Assembly: GCA_012274445.1 (NCBI GenBank) | Contig: JAAROD010000069.1 | Location: 930,001-994,000, forward strand | Reading direction: 5' to 3' | Length of the DNA: 64,000 nucleotides | Source of the DNA: Sclerotiophoma versabilis | Lineage: Eukaryota > Ascomycota > Dothideomycetes > Pleosporales > Didymellaceae | Program-made: the position numbers and the translations under genes | Part shown: piece by piece, positions 21,366 to 31,760 of the stretch | Numbering within the stretch: the first letter of the stretch is position 1 | How the letters are laid out: every line of letters begins with the position of its first letter | The notes under the pieces: generated by a model | Databases searched by the model: none | What the model saw: the letters and a program-made list of their open reading frames with translations, nothing else | What the model was told of the DNA's origin: nothing

Positions 21366-21752
21366 ATGGCAACATGCTCACGTATAAAGGATTCGCTCCC
21401 TTCGCAATGCGCATCAACTGCCTTCTTGTCCCCCGCCTGTGTGTCTTCACGAACACTATGCTGTGCACCGCCGCTGTGTCCGCCGCTTTCCCCACCATCC
21501 GCTAAACCACAAGACCCTTCTGCGAATAGTGTGCAATGGGAGGATCTTGGAATGCACTTCGCACAACTGAGCGTAGAGGCAGCATCAGCGACTGGTGGGT
21601 TAAGGTCGATAAGTTCGGTGGGCAAGAGTCCGTTTCGCGAGCAGGACAAACTGGAGCTAAACAGATGGGATGTCAAAGAGCGCGTGGTACAAAGAGGAGC
21701 TACACTTCAGGAGTCAAGGGTCTTCTGGAAGAAGATAGAAGGCAGAGCTTGA
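21366..21752 (+). CDS. hypothetical protein, strand uncertain
   Basis: A 128-codon plus-strand frame from ATG 21366, cysteine/proline-rich in its first half and hydrophilic later (EQDKLELNRWDVKERVVQR). An overlapping minus-strand frame (21676-21311) has comparable composition, so I cannot decide which strand, if either, is coding. No domain or signal is recognised. Confidence 0.22.
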   Translation: MATCSRIKDSLPSQCASTAFLSPACVSSRTLCCAPPLCPPLSPPSAKPQDPSANSVQWEDLGMHFAQLSVEAASATGGLRSISSVGKSPFREQDKLELNRWDVKERVVQRGATLQESRVFWKKIEGRA

Positions 21753-22331
21753 GGCAGATATATAAAGGTGGTCAGGAGGATGTTGGGAGACCGTGGTGTG
21801 CACAAGGCCGGTGTTGTGTGAGCGCAGTAGGAGCTTGTATGTATCAGAGTGTGACATTCGGTGCGATTACAGTTTCACTGGTTTCCTATGGTCATCTGCC
21901 GACGTGATGAGGCCGAGAATTTCTTGGACTGCCGTATGTAGCCTCGCTGTACAGCACAAGGTGTAGCAAACAACATCGAGCTGACGAGAACCTCCACGCA
22001 TACTCAGCGATGGTGGGCACATATGTCATCTTCCATAAGTGACAGTACTCATGCCAGGAAGAGTGGAATAAGTGTGCGCAGCGATTGCTCATACTGTCAG
22101 TTGTGTCAATGAATATACCATGAATGCAGAGCAATGTTTCATTGTGGCTATTGTAAACAGAAGGAGCAAATGTGCTCCTAGAATCGACGCTGTAAGAAAA
22201 GAGAACGCCTTGATACCCTCGCTGTTTTTGTTCGCCATCACCACCATGTAAATGCAGGCCTAAGCCAAGAGCCGTACGCCAGAAGATGCAAATATTGTAC
22301 AAGTTCGCACTCAGTGTAAGTCAGCCGAAGT
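21753..22331. other. intergenic, nothing clear
   Basis: The 3' spacer of the conserved hypothetical gene at 22332. Only shadow-like frames are present. Confidence 0.4.
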
Positions 22332-23690
22332 CTACGAAAGATCCATGGGTTCGCCAGCGTTTCCACCAGCGGTATTGCTAGCAAGCGATGGCTGGGCAAT
22401 CATAGGGTGAGTAGGCGCATTTGGCTGTTTGTAGATGGTCTGAACAGCAGGCGCGGGGATGTTGATCCCCGTATTCATCCCATCGTGTCGTATCTGAGGT
22501 GAGGGCATGTACGCCCAAGTAGGCGTAGGACCATACCCGGTAGGGGTGGATGGAGTCGCAGGGGTTGAGGATTTGCGTGGGCCTTTGTTCTTGGGGCCTC
22601 CTCCGCGTTGCGCTCGGGGAGCTGGGAAGCACGCGTTCTTCACGCGAGTCTGGAACTCCGTTGCGAAGTTATCGAACGGCTTCTTCAACTCGGTGGTGTT
22701 CCAACCTAGCTTGTTCTTCATGCACTCGGACTTGCGATGACTGATAGTGGAGCCTTCGATGCGGATACCATTATTCTCCCAACGTCTGCAAACATCTGAT
22801 CGCGACAGGATGAGAAGAACTACAAGCAGGCTGACGTTGTCGTTGTCGAGAAGGTGGGGGCAGTAGTCACAAACGTTGCATGCGAACTCGCGCATCTCCT
22901 CGAGCTCTCTAGTATCTGAACAGTTGACAAAGCGTTCAGCCATGGAAAACGGACGTACCATATCTCTGCAGATGTGAGACTGAAGAGTGGCGGCAACAGA
23001 AGAGACAGAAATTGGGTAGGTTTCCTCGCGATTTAGTCGGCTCGTAGCTGCTGCGGAGACGGTACCTGGAATGTAGATGATCTCGATATCGTCCCATGGG
23101 CCTCGATCAATCTGCGCCTCTTTCGCGGGCTTATCACCAGCCTCTTTCAGAGCCTGCTCTTGTGTTGCTGCAGCCTCGCGTGCAGCTCTGACGGCTTCTC
23201 GAGGGGTTGGGACATTGAACTTGGCTGCCAGCTCGATGGAGTCCTTGTGCATCTCAAACCTGGAGAGTTTGCGTTCTACATCTGGCGCACGAATCCAATC
23301 TTCGGACCAGGGTTCTTCGGCAAGAATCTTGTAGAAGACCTTGGTCAGAGCACGAAGTTTGATTTCCTGGTCAGAAAGCTGGCGTCGACTAAAATAAAGC
23401 TCATCGGTCTCGTTGTAGGCGTTCTCAATAAATGTCTTGCGGTCTTTCTGGGTGAGGCTGCCTCTTGAGGGGTCATTCTTCCAGTCATTAATAACTTTCA
23501 TAAATTTGGCGTGGAAAATGTCGTCAAAGTGACTTGACACAGGCTGGGCTGAAGCTGATATATTGTAAGCATATGACAACAATGCTTTTGGGCATTGAAC
23601 CGTCTTACGAGCTATGGCCTGTGGTGTTGACTGTTGCTGTGGCGGAGAAGCCGAAGCAGCCGCGTCCTGGGTGATTGGTGCAGGCGACAT
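22332..23690 (-). CDS. conserved hypothetical protein, disordered at both ends
   Basis: Minus-strand frame from ATG 23690, about 452 aa if read through, or 434 aa if a 54-nt intron (23608-23555) is removed. That intron has a GTAAGA donor, a GCTTAC branch and an ATATCAG acceptor, and its length is a multiple of three without stops, so both forms are in frame. The N-terminus is Ala/Gln/Pro-rich. The middle is a helical, charged region (SDQEIKLRALTKVFYKILAE) followed by an alanine-rich helix. A cysteine-containing part (CNVCDYCPHLLDNDN) precedes a conserved-looking basic segment (HRKSECMKNKLGW). The C-terminus is Gly/Pro-rich and ends EPMDLS. No named domain is recognised. The long uninterrupted frame and compositional layers make it very likely real. 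Confidence 0.75.
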   Translation of the reverse strand: MSPAPITQDAAASASPPQQQSTPQAIARKTVQCPKALLSYAYNISASAQPVSSHFDDIFHAKFMKVINDWKNDPSRGSLTQKDRKTFIENAYNETDELYFSRRQLSDQEIKLRALTKVFYKILAEEPWSEDWIRAPDVERKLSRFEMHKDSIELAAKFNVPTPREAVRAAREAAATQEQALKEAGDKPAKEAQIDRGPWDDIEIIYIPGTVSAAATSRLNREETYPISVSSVAATLQSHICRDMVRPFSMAERFVNCSDTRELEEMREFACNVCDYCPHLLDNDNVSLLVVLLILSRSDVCRRWENNGIRIEGSTISHRKSECMKNKLGWNTTELKKPFDNFATEFQTRVKNACFPAPRAQRGGGPKNKGPRKSSTPATPSTPTGYGPTPTWAYMPSPQIRHDGMNTGINIPAPAVQTIYKQPNAPTHPMIAQPSLASNTAGGNAGEPMDLS

Positions 23691-25041
23691 GATGTCTGAA
23701 GCTTGGACGCGGGAATGCACGCCGCTACCCGAAAAAGGATCGCTTTGGTATATCTCACTTTGTTTCCAGAAGCTGTAACGACCGTAATCTTAATGAAATT
23801 CGATGAAGTTGACGCGCGATTACTCGCGTTGCGCTGATAGACGCGGGGTGGTTGGGGTGCTCTAGTTCGGGATGCGGTGTGAAAACATTGCCCACAATTC
23901 ACAGTCGCGTAATTAGGGGCTAGCGCGATGCATTGACTGGTCACGTGTAGCCCGCTCCCTCAAACAGCCACGTCATAGCTTAAGACAAGACACTTCGTCC
24001 ATCTCACAAATTCTGCTGGCTATACATCTTTGATATCTGCTTCCATTGAAATGCTGTCTGGACCTTCCATACCCCTTTAACTGACTAGGAGACGTTATGC
24101 TCGATCACACGCCCGAATACTGACACCAACACATGCCTCGCTCTGACATCGCGCCGCTCACTACACATCTTGACGTGCTGACCCGAGAAAGATGACACCA
24201 CGGCCGATCTCAACCGCAGGGAAAACGGCAAAGTTCTCTTCTACAAAGGGCCGTAAAGCTCGAGAGCCTAATTTTGAACTAGGCACATTTTAATTTGCAA
24301 AAGCGCTAGGCTTAGTAGTTCTGCACCTTACCGTTCCCTTTCACACTTGATCTGTCTGTTCATTTGTATTCTCAACGTTTTTGTGCTAGTCTTCATCTTC
24401 AAACCTTGTCGTGTGTCTGCCATTGTGGCCACCCCGAACGGATGTCCCTTCTTTAGTTTCGCTGCTTTCCGGCGCTTGGCAGTAGTTACACATGCGGACA
24501 TCGACAATCCGATAACAGTCCATAGTATTCAAGCGCATGTTGGAAGAGTAGGACAGTTTTAAGAAATTGTGCCCTCTTCGAGAGGTTATGGTGAAGCAAA
24601 ATATCACCGAGGTGCTATTCTTCTGCTGTCAAGCCACTGGTCTGCGAAGACATGTGCCTTAGTATGTCAGCATACACAAGCTATCCATTTGTATGTTGAA
24701 TTGGCATTTGTTCTCCCGTACAGTCAGGGGTAAGTCTTTACAAAGTCAACAGAAAGACCAGAAAAGGCTAATGAATACATTAAACAAAAGCCGTATACTC
24801 AGTATATGCACTCATCAGCCTAGGATATCTTTCATCAACTACAAAATCACTTTAATCAGATCGAACCGGGTGATGACGTCATGCCGTGTTCTTGTGCTCA
24901 GCTGGCGCACTTTCCACACCTAGTTCCTCAACATACACCCAGGTGGTTGAAACTATTCAAAACATACATGAGTTGCCTCCTTCCAAGATTTTACAAGAAG
25001 ATTTCCTTACATACTCGCCTTGACGTCCACAGGGCGCAACA
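23691..25041. other. intergenic, 1.35 kb
   Basis: Spacer between the divergently transcribed conserved hypothetical and the FAD monooxygenase. It is moderately AT-rich. I see no coding tract, repeat or RNA gene. Confidence 0.4.
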
Positions 25042-26397
25042 ATGACCTCCCCTACCCCAACCCTCAATATTTTAATTTCGGGCTCCGGCATAGCAGGCCC
25101 CTGTCTCGCCTTCTGGCTGCACAAACTCATCCCAACATGCAACATCACCATACTAGAACGCTCCCCTGTCCCGCGCCATGGTGGCCAAGCAGTAGACCTA
25201 CGCTCTGCTTCCGTGCCAATCGTATCAAAGATGAATCTACTTGATGCGGTGCGTGACAAAACGACAACCGAAGAAGGCGTGCAATTCGTGTACCTAGACG
25301 GCAAGACACGAGCTACATTTCCTGCAAGTGGTAATATGGAAGCCCAGAGCGGAACGAGCGAATTCGAAGTGCTACGCGGCGATCTAGCGAAGATATTCAT
25401 GGACGCAACGCAAGACCTAGACCGGATCACATACATCTTCGACGAGTTGATATCATCAATAACCCAAGAACCAGACAAGGTTAAAGTCACTTTTTCCAAT
25501 CGTTTGCCCTCAACTCACTACGACCTTGTCGTCGGCGCAGACGGTATGCTGTCTCGCACCCGCCGCCTAGTCTTCGGTCGCGGCCCTGGCGATAACGAAT
25601 ACATACACCGCCTAGGCCAATATGCGGTGCTATTCACCATGCCGCGCTCGTCCGAGGACACTAAGTACGCGCAGTGGTACAATGCATCCCAAGGTCGGTT
25701 GATCTTACTCCGTCCAGACAGCTACGGAAATACCAGAGCGTATGTTGGAATCACTGATTCAAACCTTAGTCGTTTCAACGAGATTGATGAAGCAATGAGG
25801 ACAGGTGATAAGAAGAAGCAAATCGCCTGGTTTGAGAAGGAATTCGAAGGCGCGGGCTTTGAGAGCGAGAGATGCATAAACGAGATGAAGCGCGCGGATG
25901 ATTTTTATCTACAGCAGATCGCGCAGGTCAAGATGGAGCGTTGGAGTCAGGGCAGGGTCGTGCTGTTGGGCGACGCAGCGTATTGCCCGAGTCCAATTTC
26001 TGGCGTCGTAAGTACCACGCACATCCATTCCTGCTCACCATGGGCATTTCTGGTACTCCGCTGACGATATAAGGGTGCTGGATCTGCGGTTATCGGCGCA
26101 TACGTACTTGCTGGTGAACTCAGCAGATGTCTGGATGATGTACCACGTGCACTCGAGCGGTATGAGAAAGTACTCAGGCCGTACGTGAATAAGGCGCAGA
26201 GACTGATCCCTGGTGCGCCGCAGGTGGCGAATCCGCAGACGGAGTGGGGAGTGTGGGTGTTCAACAAGCTTGTAGGTGTCGCTTCGAGCGCAGTCATGAA
26301 GGGGCTTGGTGGGCTTGTTGGAAGATTCTTACCTGCTTTTGGGGGGACGGATTTTCCATTCCCAAATTACGAAGACGAAGTGACTGGGGCAATTTAA
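25042..26397 (+). CDS. FAD-dependent monooxygenase (PHBH fold)
   Basis: Two exons, 25042-26007 and 26074-26397, give 429 aa. The 66-nt intron has a GTAAGT donor, a CGCTGACG branch and a TATAAG acceptor, and restores the conserved PISGVGAGSAV junction. Flavoprotein motifs are in order. GSGIAG (residues 14-19) is the Rossmann FAD-binding loop, followed by an acidic strand end (ERSP) and an arginine in VDLRSASV. The mid-protein DG motif reads GADGMLSRTRR. The GD motif reads GDAAYCPSPISG. This is the layout of class A single-component hydroxylases, which use NAD(P)H and O2 to hydroxylate aromatic or polyketide-like substrates. There is no N-terminal signal, so it is probably cytosolic. No synthase or tailoring genes flank it, so the pathway is unknown. 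Confidence 0.88.
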
Positions 26398-26585
26398 GGG
26401 AGAGAGGGATTTGGTTCATGCTAGCACGGGTTGTCACATACTGCAGTCGGTTGTATTGTTCTTGACCAATCTGGTTAGATTCTGGATGTATTCAAGGTCC
26501 ATCGCAACTCTATCCTAATCTTATGCTCTCAGCTGAGAGGCACTCAGCGTACATTGGCTTGACGGTGACAAACTAGGGAATTACC

Positions 26586-27250
26586 CTAGTCCTCCCCAGC
26601 CTCCGGCACCTGTACCATCGGCTCCTGAGTAAGCGGCGAGGAAGCCCTCAGCACCCCGCGAACGCGACACGGCGGGTTAGCGAAATTGATCTGGGAAGCC
26701 GGCGCAGAGAAAGGCGCACCAGCTCCTCCAGAACCCAGCTGCCCGAACTCCTTCAACTTCTTCTCAAGGTAGACAATTCGATCATCCTGCTCCTCGTTGA
26801 AGCGTATCTGGTCCTGGTACATTGTGGAGATCCAGTTGTACTCGCCGTTGAGGCGGTCGAAGTTGGCGCGAAGATGGCGGATTTCGTCTTGGGTCTCACG
26901 CATAGCGTGGTTATGAGTGATCTTGAGAGAAGTGATGAGCTTGCGATAGTTCTCTTGGACGTCGCGAAGCGCCATATTTCGTACGGCAGCGACATGGTGG
27001 TTGTGATAGTCAAGGGCTGCGTTCTGCTTGGGGCGCCATAAGATGACAACTATAGCGACCACAACGGAGAGCGCAGAAATGAGCCCAGCCTCGCGATCAG
27101 TGATGTCAGTAGTCTTTTTTAGGTTAGAAAATAGCCTTACAGCCAGAGTAAGGGCGATGGTGAACTTACAGAGCGCCAGAGACCGAGTAGGAAGCTAGAG
27201 AGCCAGAAGCAGAGCACGGCTGCAACAACTTGAAAGCTGCTCAACTTCAT
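26586..27250 (-). CDS. small two-helix membrane protein with coiled coil
   Basis: Two exons on the minus strand, 27250-27170 and 27113-26586, give 202 aa. The 56-nt intron has a GTAAGT donor, a TTTTCTAACC branch and an AAAAAAG acceptor. Exon 1 encodes a hydrophobic N-terminus (VVAAVLCFWLSSFLLGLW). Just after the junction comes a second hydrophobic run (ISALSVVVAIVVILW). A long charged helix follows (MRETQDEIRHLRANFDRLN, then DDRIVYLEKKLKEFG) with heptad character, then a Pro/Gly-rich tail. It probably sits in an internal membrane or the plasma membrane by a hairpin, with the coiled coil exposed. No known family is recognised. It is divergent from the gene at 27706, with 455 bp between the starts. 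Confidence 0.7.
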
Positions 27251-27705
27251 GGTGGATATTTGGTAAGTATTGGTAGACGTCGGTGAGAACTGTGGTGGAT
27301 CGTTTGCCGTGGCAGTTTGGTGTTTGTTATCAGTTAGAGCCCACCGCATTTTTCTAATGACCATGCCCGCTTGGCACCTATTTCGTCATTCACCTGAAGA
27401 ACGATGAGATGGCGGAAAACATTGCGAACTTGATGAGAGCCCTTGAAAACAGAGAGCTATACTTGAACTGTCTATTTCCTGCAAACAAAACTCAAGTCGT
27501 GCGGGCGGTTGCAGGCCACTGTCGAAGCCCGGCAACATACATTCACCACAGGTGACAGTACGGCCACCTTGACCAAGACAATTCCCACGCCCACTCTCGA
27601 GCATTTGATTACTCCACTCCCAACTCACAAACACAAACTTACTGAAATGATCAAGCACCTTGACAAACATACTTCTTGATTTCAACTACCATTTTTTCAA
27701 CGTCT

Positions 27706-28308
27706 ATGGCTGTAAGTACCATCCTCTACATTTTCCAAAAACATTCAACGACACCAACATACTTACTACCTCCATAGTTCTTCTGGACCATCATCATCAG
27801 CACCACTATCTTCGTTGTAATCGCCATCATGGCCTTCTTTAGCTGTTGCTGCCCTCTTCGCTGGTTTGGAGGGACCCAAAGAACCCAAGACATCAGTGGC
27901 CAGGACACCGAAGCAAATGAACAGGTTCCAGAGTTCCGTACTATACGTTACAGCGATACAGTGCAAGGTCCCGCAGCCACCAACGATGCTGACGCAGCTT
28001 TATTTGCAGATTCACAGGTGTCTTCGCGAACGGTTCCAGCGGACCGAAGCGAGGCTGTTCGAAGTATGGCTGCTCGTGAGAATGTTCGAAGTGAGGCCGT
28101 TCGTGAGCCTGTTCAAAACCCGCTTTCCTCTACAGACTCCCCTTTACATGCTTCAACATTTACACGCTCAACTGGCGTTCGCCAAGAGTTGCCATCGTCG
28201 GTGTACTCGCACAACACAAACTCCGCGCGATCTACATCGACACGCTCTGTTCACTTTGCTGAAGAAGCACAGCGAGGTGTGGAGGAACGAGATGAAGCGA
28301 GGGAATAG
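27706..28308 (+). CDS. small single-pass membrane protein with two-codon first exon
   Basis: Exon 1 is only ATGGCT (27706-27711). A 66-nt intron (27712-27777; GTAAGT donor, CTTACTACCTCCATAG end) joins it to exon 2 (27778-28308), giving MA then FFWTIIISTTIFVVIAIM. The splice creates an N-terminal membrane anchor directly followed by a Cys-rich, basic patch (FFSCCCPLRWFGG), a typical palmitoylation context. The remaining 130 residues are hydrophilic and Ser/Thr/Glu-rich, probably disordered. Total 178 aa. Without the microexon, translation could start at ATG 27829 and lose the anchor. It is divergent from the coiled-coil membrane protein at 27250. The family is not recognised. Confidence 0.65.
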
Positions 28309-28545
28309 AGAGTGTTGGTACGAGTGAGGAAATACCAGAGATGAAGAGCGAGCACATACAAAACAAAGGGCAAGTGTGGGGAGTCGAGTCGGGACGGATA
28401 GTCAGTGCCACTCACTAGCATAATTTGGCAAGACATGATAACACACTAGTGGTAGATGGGAGTGCTTACTCGTGGTATGCTGGTAGTGGAACATACTGGA
28501 GCCGTGTCTTTGATATAATCTAGGCTTGTACTTTATGGTCGAACG

Positions 28546-28845
28546 ATGGAGCTCATGAGGATTTTGTGGTATTGCTATTCGTTGCTGTCGCTACAGCATC
28601 TCGTCTGTAGGTCCTCGACGTCAGGTTCGCGAATAGTGTATTTCGCACAACAGAGGCCTTGCATCGAGGCGGGACAATCGAGTGGCTATGAAAGTGACAA
28701 GACCTTGGCTGCACCGACAATTGCGAACGTGAGGCCACGGGAAGTAATTACTGACGTAGATGATAGTGTAGTGGAGTTTAGAAATCAGACTTTTATTGAT
28801 GTATATTCAGAGATGTACGGAATATCACGTCAAGACGAGTGGTAG
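28546..28845 (+). CDS. small hypothetical protein
   Basis: A 99-codon plus-strand frame from ATG 28546. The N-terminus is fairly hydrophobic (MRILWYCYSLLSLQHLV) and could be a weak signal or anchor. The C-terminal half is acidic and well composed (VITDVDDSVVEFRNQTF). It follows the membrane-protein gene by about 240 bp on the same strand. No family is recognised, and an unresolved intron near the 5' end is possible. Confidence 0.35.
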   Translation: MELMRILWYCYSLLSLQHLVCRSSTSGSRIVYFAQQRPCIEAGQSSGYESDKTLAAPTIANVRPREVITDVDDSVVEFRNQTFIDVYSEMYGISRQDEW

Positions 28846-29171
28846 ACAAAAATGAGGCTCACTTACCTGATGACAGCCAGCCATGCGGTACGGTCCTAGC
28901 CCTCATCCGTACATCACAACAGTATCACATAGCATGAAGGGGGGACCCCAGTGAAGGGGAATTGGCAATCAAGCATCATCATCGCGCCTCGCAGCGCTCA
29001 GAATCAGCGACACCTAGTGGGGGAGAAGAACCTTTCTTTTCATTGACTCCTAGTCGTCATGCCGCCGTATATAGCCGTAAAACCATGCCGTAGTCATGGC
29101 AAACTCCCAACCCCAAGCACCATGTTTTCAGGATATCGAGAAGGAAAGGAGAACCGAGCCGTGCACAACGT
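28846..29171. other. intergenic
   Basis: The 3' flank of rps17. Nothing else is seen. Confidence 0.4.
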
Positions 29172-29718
29172 TTAGTTGCGGGCGTTGCGGTCGCCGAAGC
29201 GGCGGGGGCGCTCGACGGTCTGCTGCTGGGAGACGGCGACGACGTTGGTGGGGATGGAGTCGAACTGCGACATGTCAGCGAGCACACTAAGCGAAGAAGT
29301 CCTTGTGGAAAACGTACGCCGAGGGACTTGAGGAGGTCCTTGGTCTCCTGGTCGACGTCGAGAGCACCAGACTCGCTGTTCTGGGTGAAGTCGAGAGCGG
29401 AGATCTCGGGAACGTATTGGTCCTTGCGCTCACGCTCCTCTTCCTGGAGCTTGAAGGAGATACCGCGGACGGGACCACGCTGGATACGCTTCATCAAGTG
29501 GGTGGTGTAACCAGCGATCTTGTTGCGGAGACGCTTGGAGGCAATGATAGCGATCTGTCCAGCGCATTAGCTTTTGTGCCCACTCGTGCAGCCATGGTGC
29601 ATCTCACCTCATCGCAGATCCTCTTGTTGGTCTCGAAGTCCAGCGAGAGCTTGGGGTAGTAACGCTCAATGATGACCTTGGCGGACTTCTTGACGGTCTT
29701 TGTGCGGACGCGACCCAT
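29172..29718 (-). CDS. rps17: 40S ribosomal protein S17 (eS17)
   Basis: Three exons on the minus strand, 29718-29608, 29554-29318 and 29264-29172, encode 146 aa, close to the eukaryotic eS17 length. The start MGRVRTKTVKKSAKVIIERY and the central blocks (SKRLRNKIAGYTTHLMKRI, GISFKLQEEERER) are diagnostic. The C-terminus reads SIPTNVVAVSQQQTVERPRR. Introns are 53 nt (GTGAGA donor, GCTAATG branch) and 53 nt (GTACGT donor, GCTGACATGTCGCAG end) and fall after codons 37 and 116. The protein is a component of the small ribosomal subunit. The upstream spacer to 30180 is likely its promoter. Confidence 0.97.
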
Positions 29719-30180
29719 TTTGACGACTGTGTATGGATTTACGGGGAGTCGGTGGAAGAGGAGGGCTGTTGGGGTTAGTTGGTCGTCGTGAGCTTTCGTG
29801 AAGTTCGATCAATTCGGTTGTGTGGGCGCGGCGGCATCAACGATTTTCCGTGTCGCGCTAACCTCAACGCGACATAGCGCGCGACGTCCGCCTCAGTCTC
29901 GCTCCACCGACAGGGTGCAGAGTTTCAAGTCCATTTTTCACATTGCTCCAGGTGGTGCAGAAGGTCTTTGTAACAACAAAATCAGTGGATGTAGCGATTG
30001 GTATTGACACTCGTATGATTTGCTCGCTAAATAACAGACTAGAAGCAATGCTGCTATGCATTGTAGACACTCGCTCAAATAACTAGACAGAAGCAGCCCT
30101 GACTCCACGCTCATATCGACACAATTTGAGTTGAAACCTGCCGGAATTGTTCAAAGAAACATCACGCTCAATGCCCACCC
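29719..30180. other. intergenic, rps17 promoter side
   Basis: Spacer between rps17 and the 3' end of the exchanger gene, both on the minus strand. No further feature is recognised. Confidence 0.4.
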
Positions 30181-31760
30181 TCACTCACTGCCACCGCCAC
30201 CACCAGCAGCAGCGCTGCCATGCGCTGGGTTTGGATAGAAGAATGCGCAGATGGCAATGATGATGTACACCATGATGCACAAAACGCCCTCCAGGTAGTT
30301 GGACTTGCCATCTCGGAGGAAAGAGCCAACCACAAGCACAGCGAGGACTAGTGCGACCGCATCAAAGATAGCAAAGTTGTAGTCCATGTGGTCGATCTGC
30401 AGACCCCAACCAACCAGGATGACCATAGGGGCATTAAGCAGAGCTGTCTGGATGGATGCACCCATCACGTGAGCCAATGCCATGTTAATTTGATTATCGT
30501 AGGCTTCATCAATGGCGAGGAGGTGCTCTGACGCGCGAGTTAGTACGTGACTATGATGAGATTTTTGATGGACATACCTGCGATCTTCTCAACTAGAGGA
30601 ACCAAGATGAGACCGACAAAGGCATCGCTGACGTGACGCTCCTCCACCATGAAAGGGATCTCTTGTACCAAGAAAATAGCGATCAACGAGACGCAGGCCA
30701 AGGAGATGATCAAGGCGACAATGGCCTCGATCAAGGTAAGCTTCGGCTTTGCCAACTCTTCGTGACGATCCAAATCCTTGTGCTCATCAGCCTCATAGAT
30801 CTCGTGGAAGAGTCCATCATGAGAGACAGTCTGATACGCAACATAGATGAGGTAGCCGACAATGGAGATGACGGCGACGCAACGCGAGATTTTAGTTGCG
30901 TTGTCCATTACGAACGTCGGAGTGGGAAACTCGTAGTCGACGTTGTTGAGTAGATATTTGGCAAACACAGCCGGAAGGACGAGAGCCACTACATCAATTA
31001 GCTGTTGTCGATAGAAGAGGTCACATAGAAGAACGTACTCGCAGCGACAAGCATCAGACCACTGCCAGACTCAGAGACGGCCTCATGGAACTCTTGGACA
31101 TCGTTTTTGATGCCGCCAGCGACGAAGCAGGAGCCGAGGCAGAGCAGGAGGTTAGCCAGAATAGATCCCAAGATAGCAGCTCTGATGACGGGCACATTTG
31201 ATCCATTGACATCGGTCAATAGCAGCACCATGAACAAAATGATTTCGACTACAGAGCCCAGGGTAGTCTCGAGGACGACGGCGATGGCTTTCTGAGGCAT
31301 CTTGCGCGCGAGCTCCTGGCCGGCAAAGCCCAGCATATTGGCAGCGGGGACCATGGCAATGTAGTTGGTGACGAAGATAGCGAGCTGCCACTCAGGTTTT
31401 GCGAAATGCTGGAGCACTGTTAGTCAGGGCTTCGAGCTCGTTCCTATGCGTATCTCGTACCAGAGCAATCGCAACGGGGACGATGGGCCACAGGACGTTG
31501 ACGATCATGGAGAGCGTGCTACTGCTCTTGAAGGCGATCTTGAGGAAGCGAAACGGGTGGAAGCCTCTTCTGCCACTTTCACCGTCAGGGTGGATGCCCG
31601 GCGTGACCTTGTGCCCATTGTGGTTGTACTGCGGCAGTGCTTGCGCGTGGCTGTCTCTTGGACCATTCGTGGAGTGCTGTCGTGATCGTCTTCGCGGCTT
31701 CTCGGTGGTGTGTTCGCGTGAGGCGTGCTCTCGCGACGACCGCGAGTGCTGGCGTGCCAT
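30181..31760 (-). CDS. calcium/proton exchanger (CAX family, fungal subgroup)
   Basis: Four exons, 31760-31461, 31408-31039, 30988-30578 and 30527-30181, give 475 aa. All three introns (52, 50 and 50 nt) have good signals and phases. A hydrophilic, basic N-terminal tail of about 75 aa precedes the membrane part. The first alpha-repeat reads TLGSVVEIILFMVLLL, then AAILGSILANLLLCLGSC. An acidic loop (EIYEADEHKDLDRHEEL) separates the halves, as in CAX exchangers. The second repeat reads VEKIAEHLLAIDEAYDNQ, then VMGASIQTALLNAPMV. It lacks the GN of the classical GNxxEH signature but keeps the catalytic-type EH. The family moves Ca2+ into vacuoles in exchange for protons. This subgroup is paralogous to Vcx1, so I do not use that name. 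Confidence 0.9.

Noticed and set aside
25042..26397. Secondary-metabolite cluster around the FAD monooxygenase
   Set aside because: No polyketide synthase, peptide synthetase, terpene cyclase or other tailoring enzyme is seen within the flanking 20 kb; the transporter at 18-20 kb alone is not enough.
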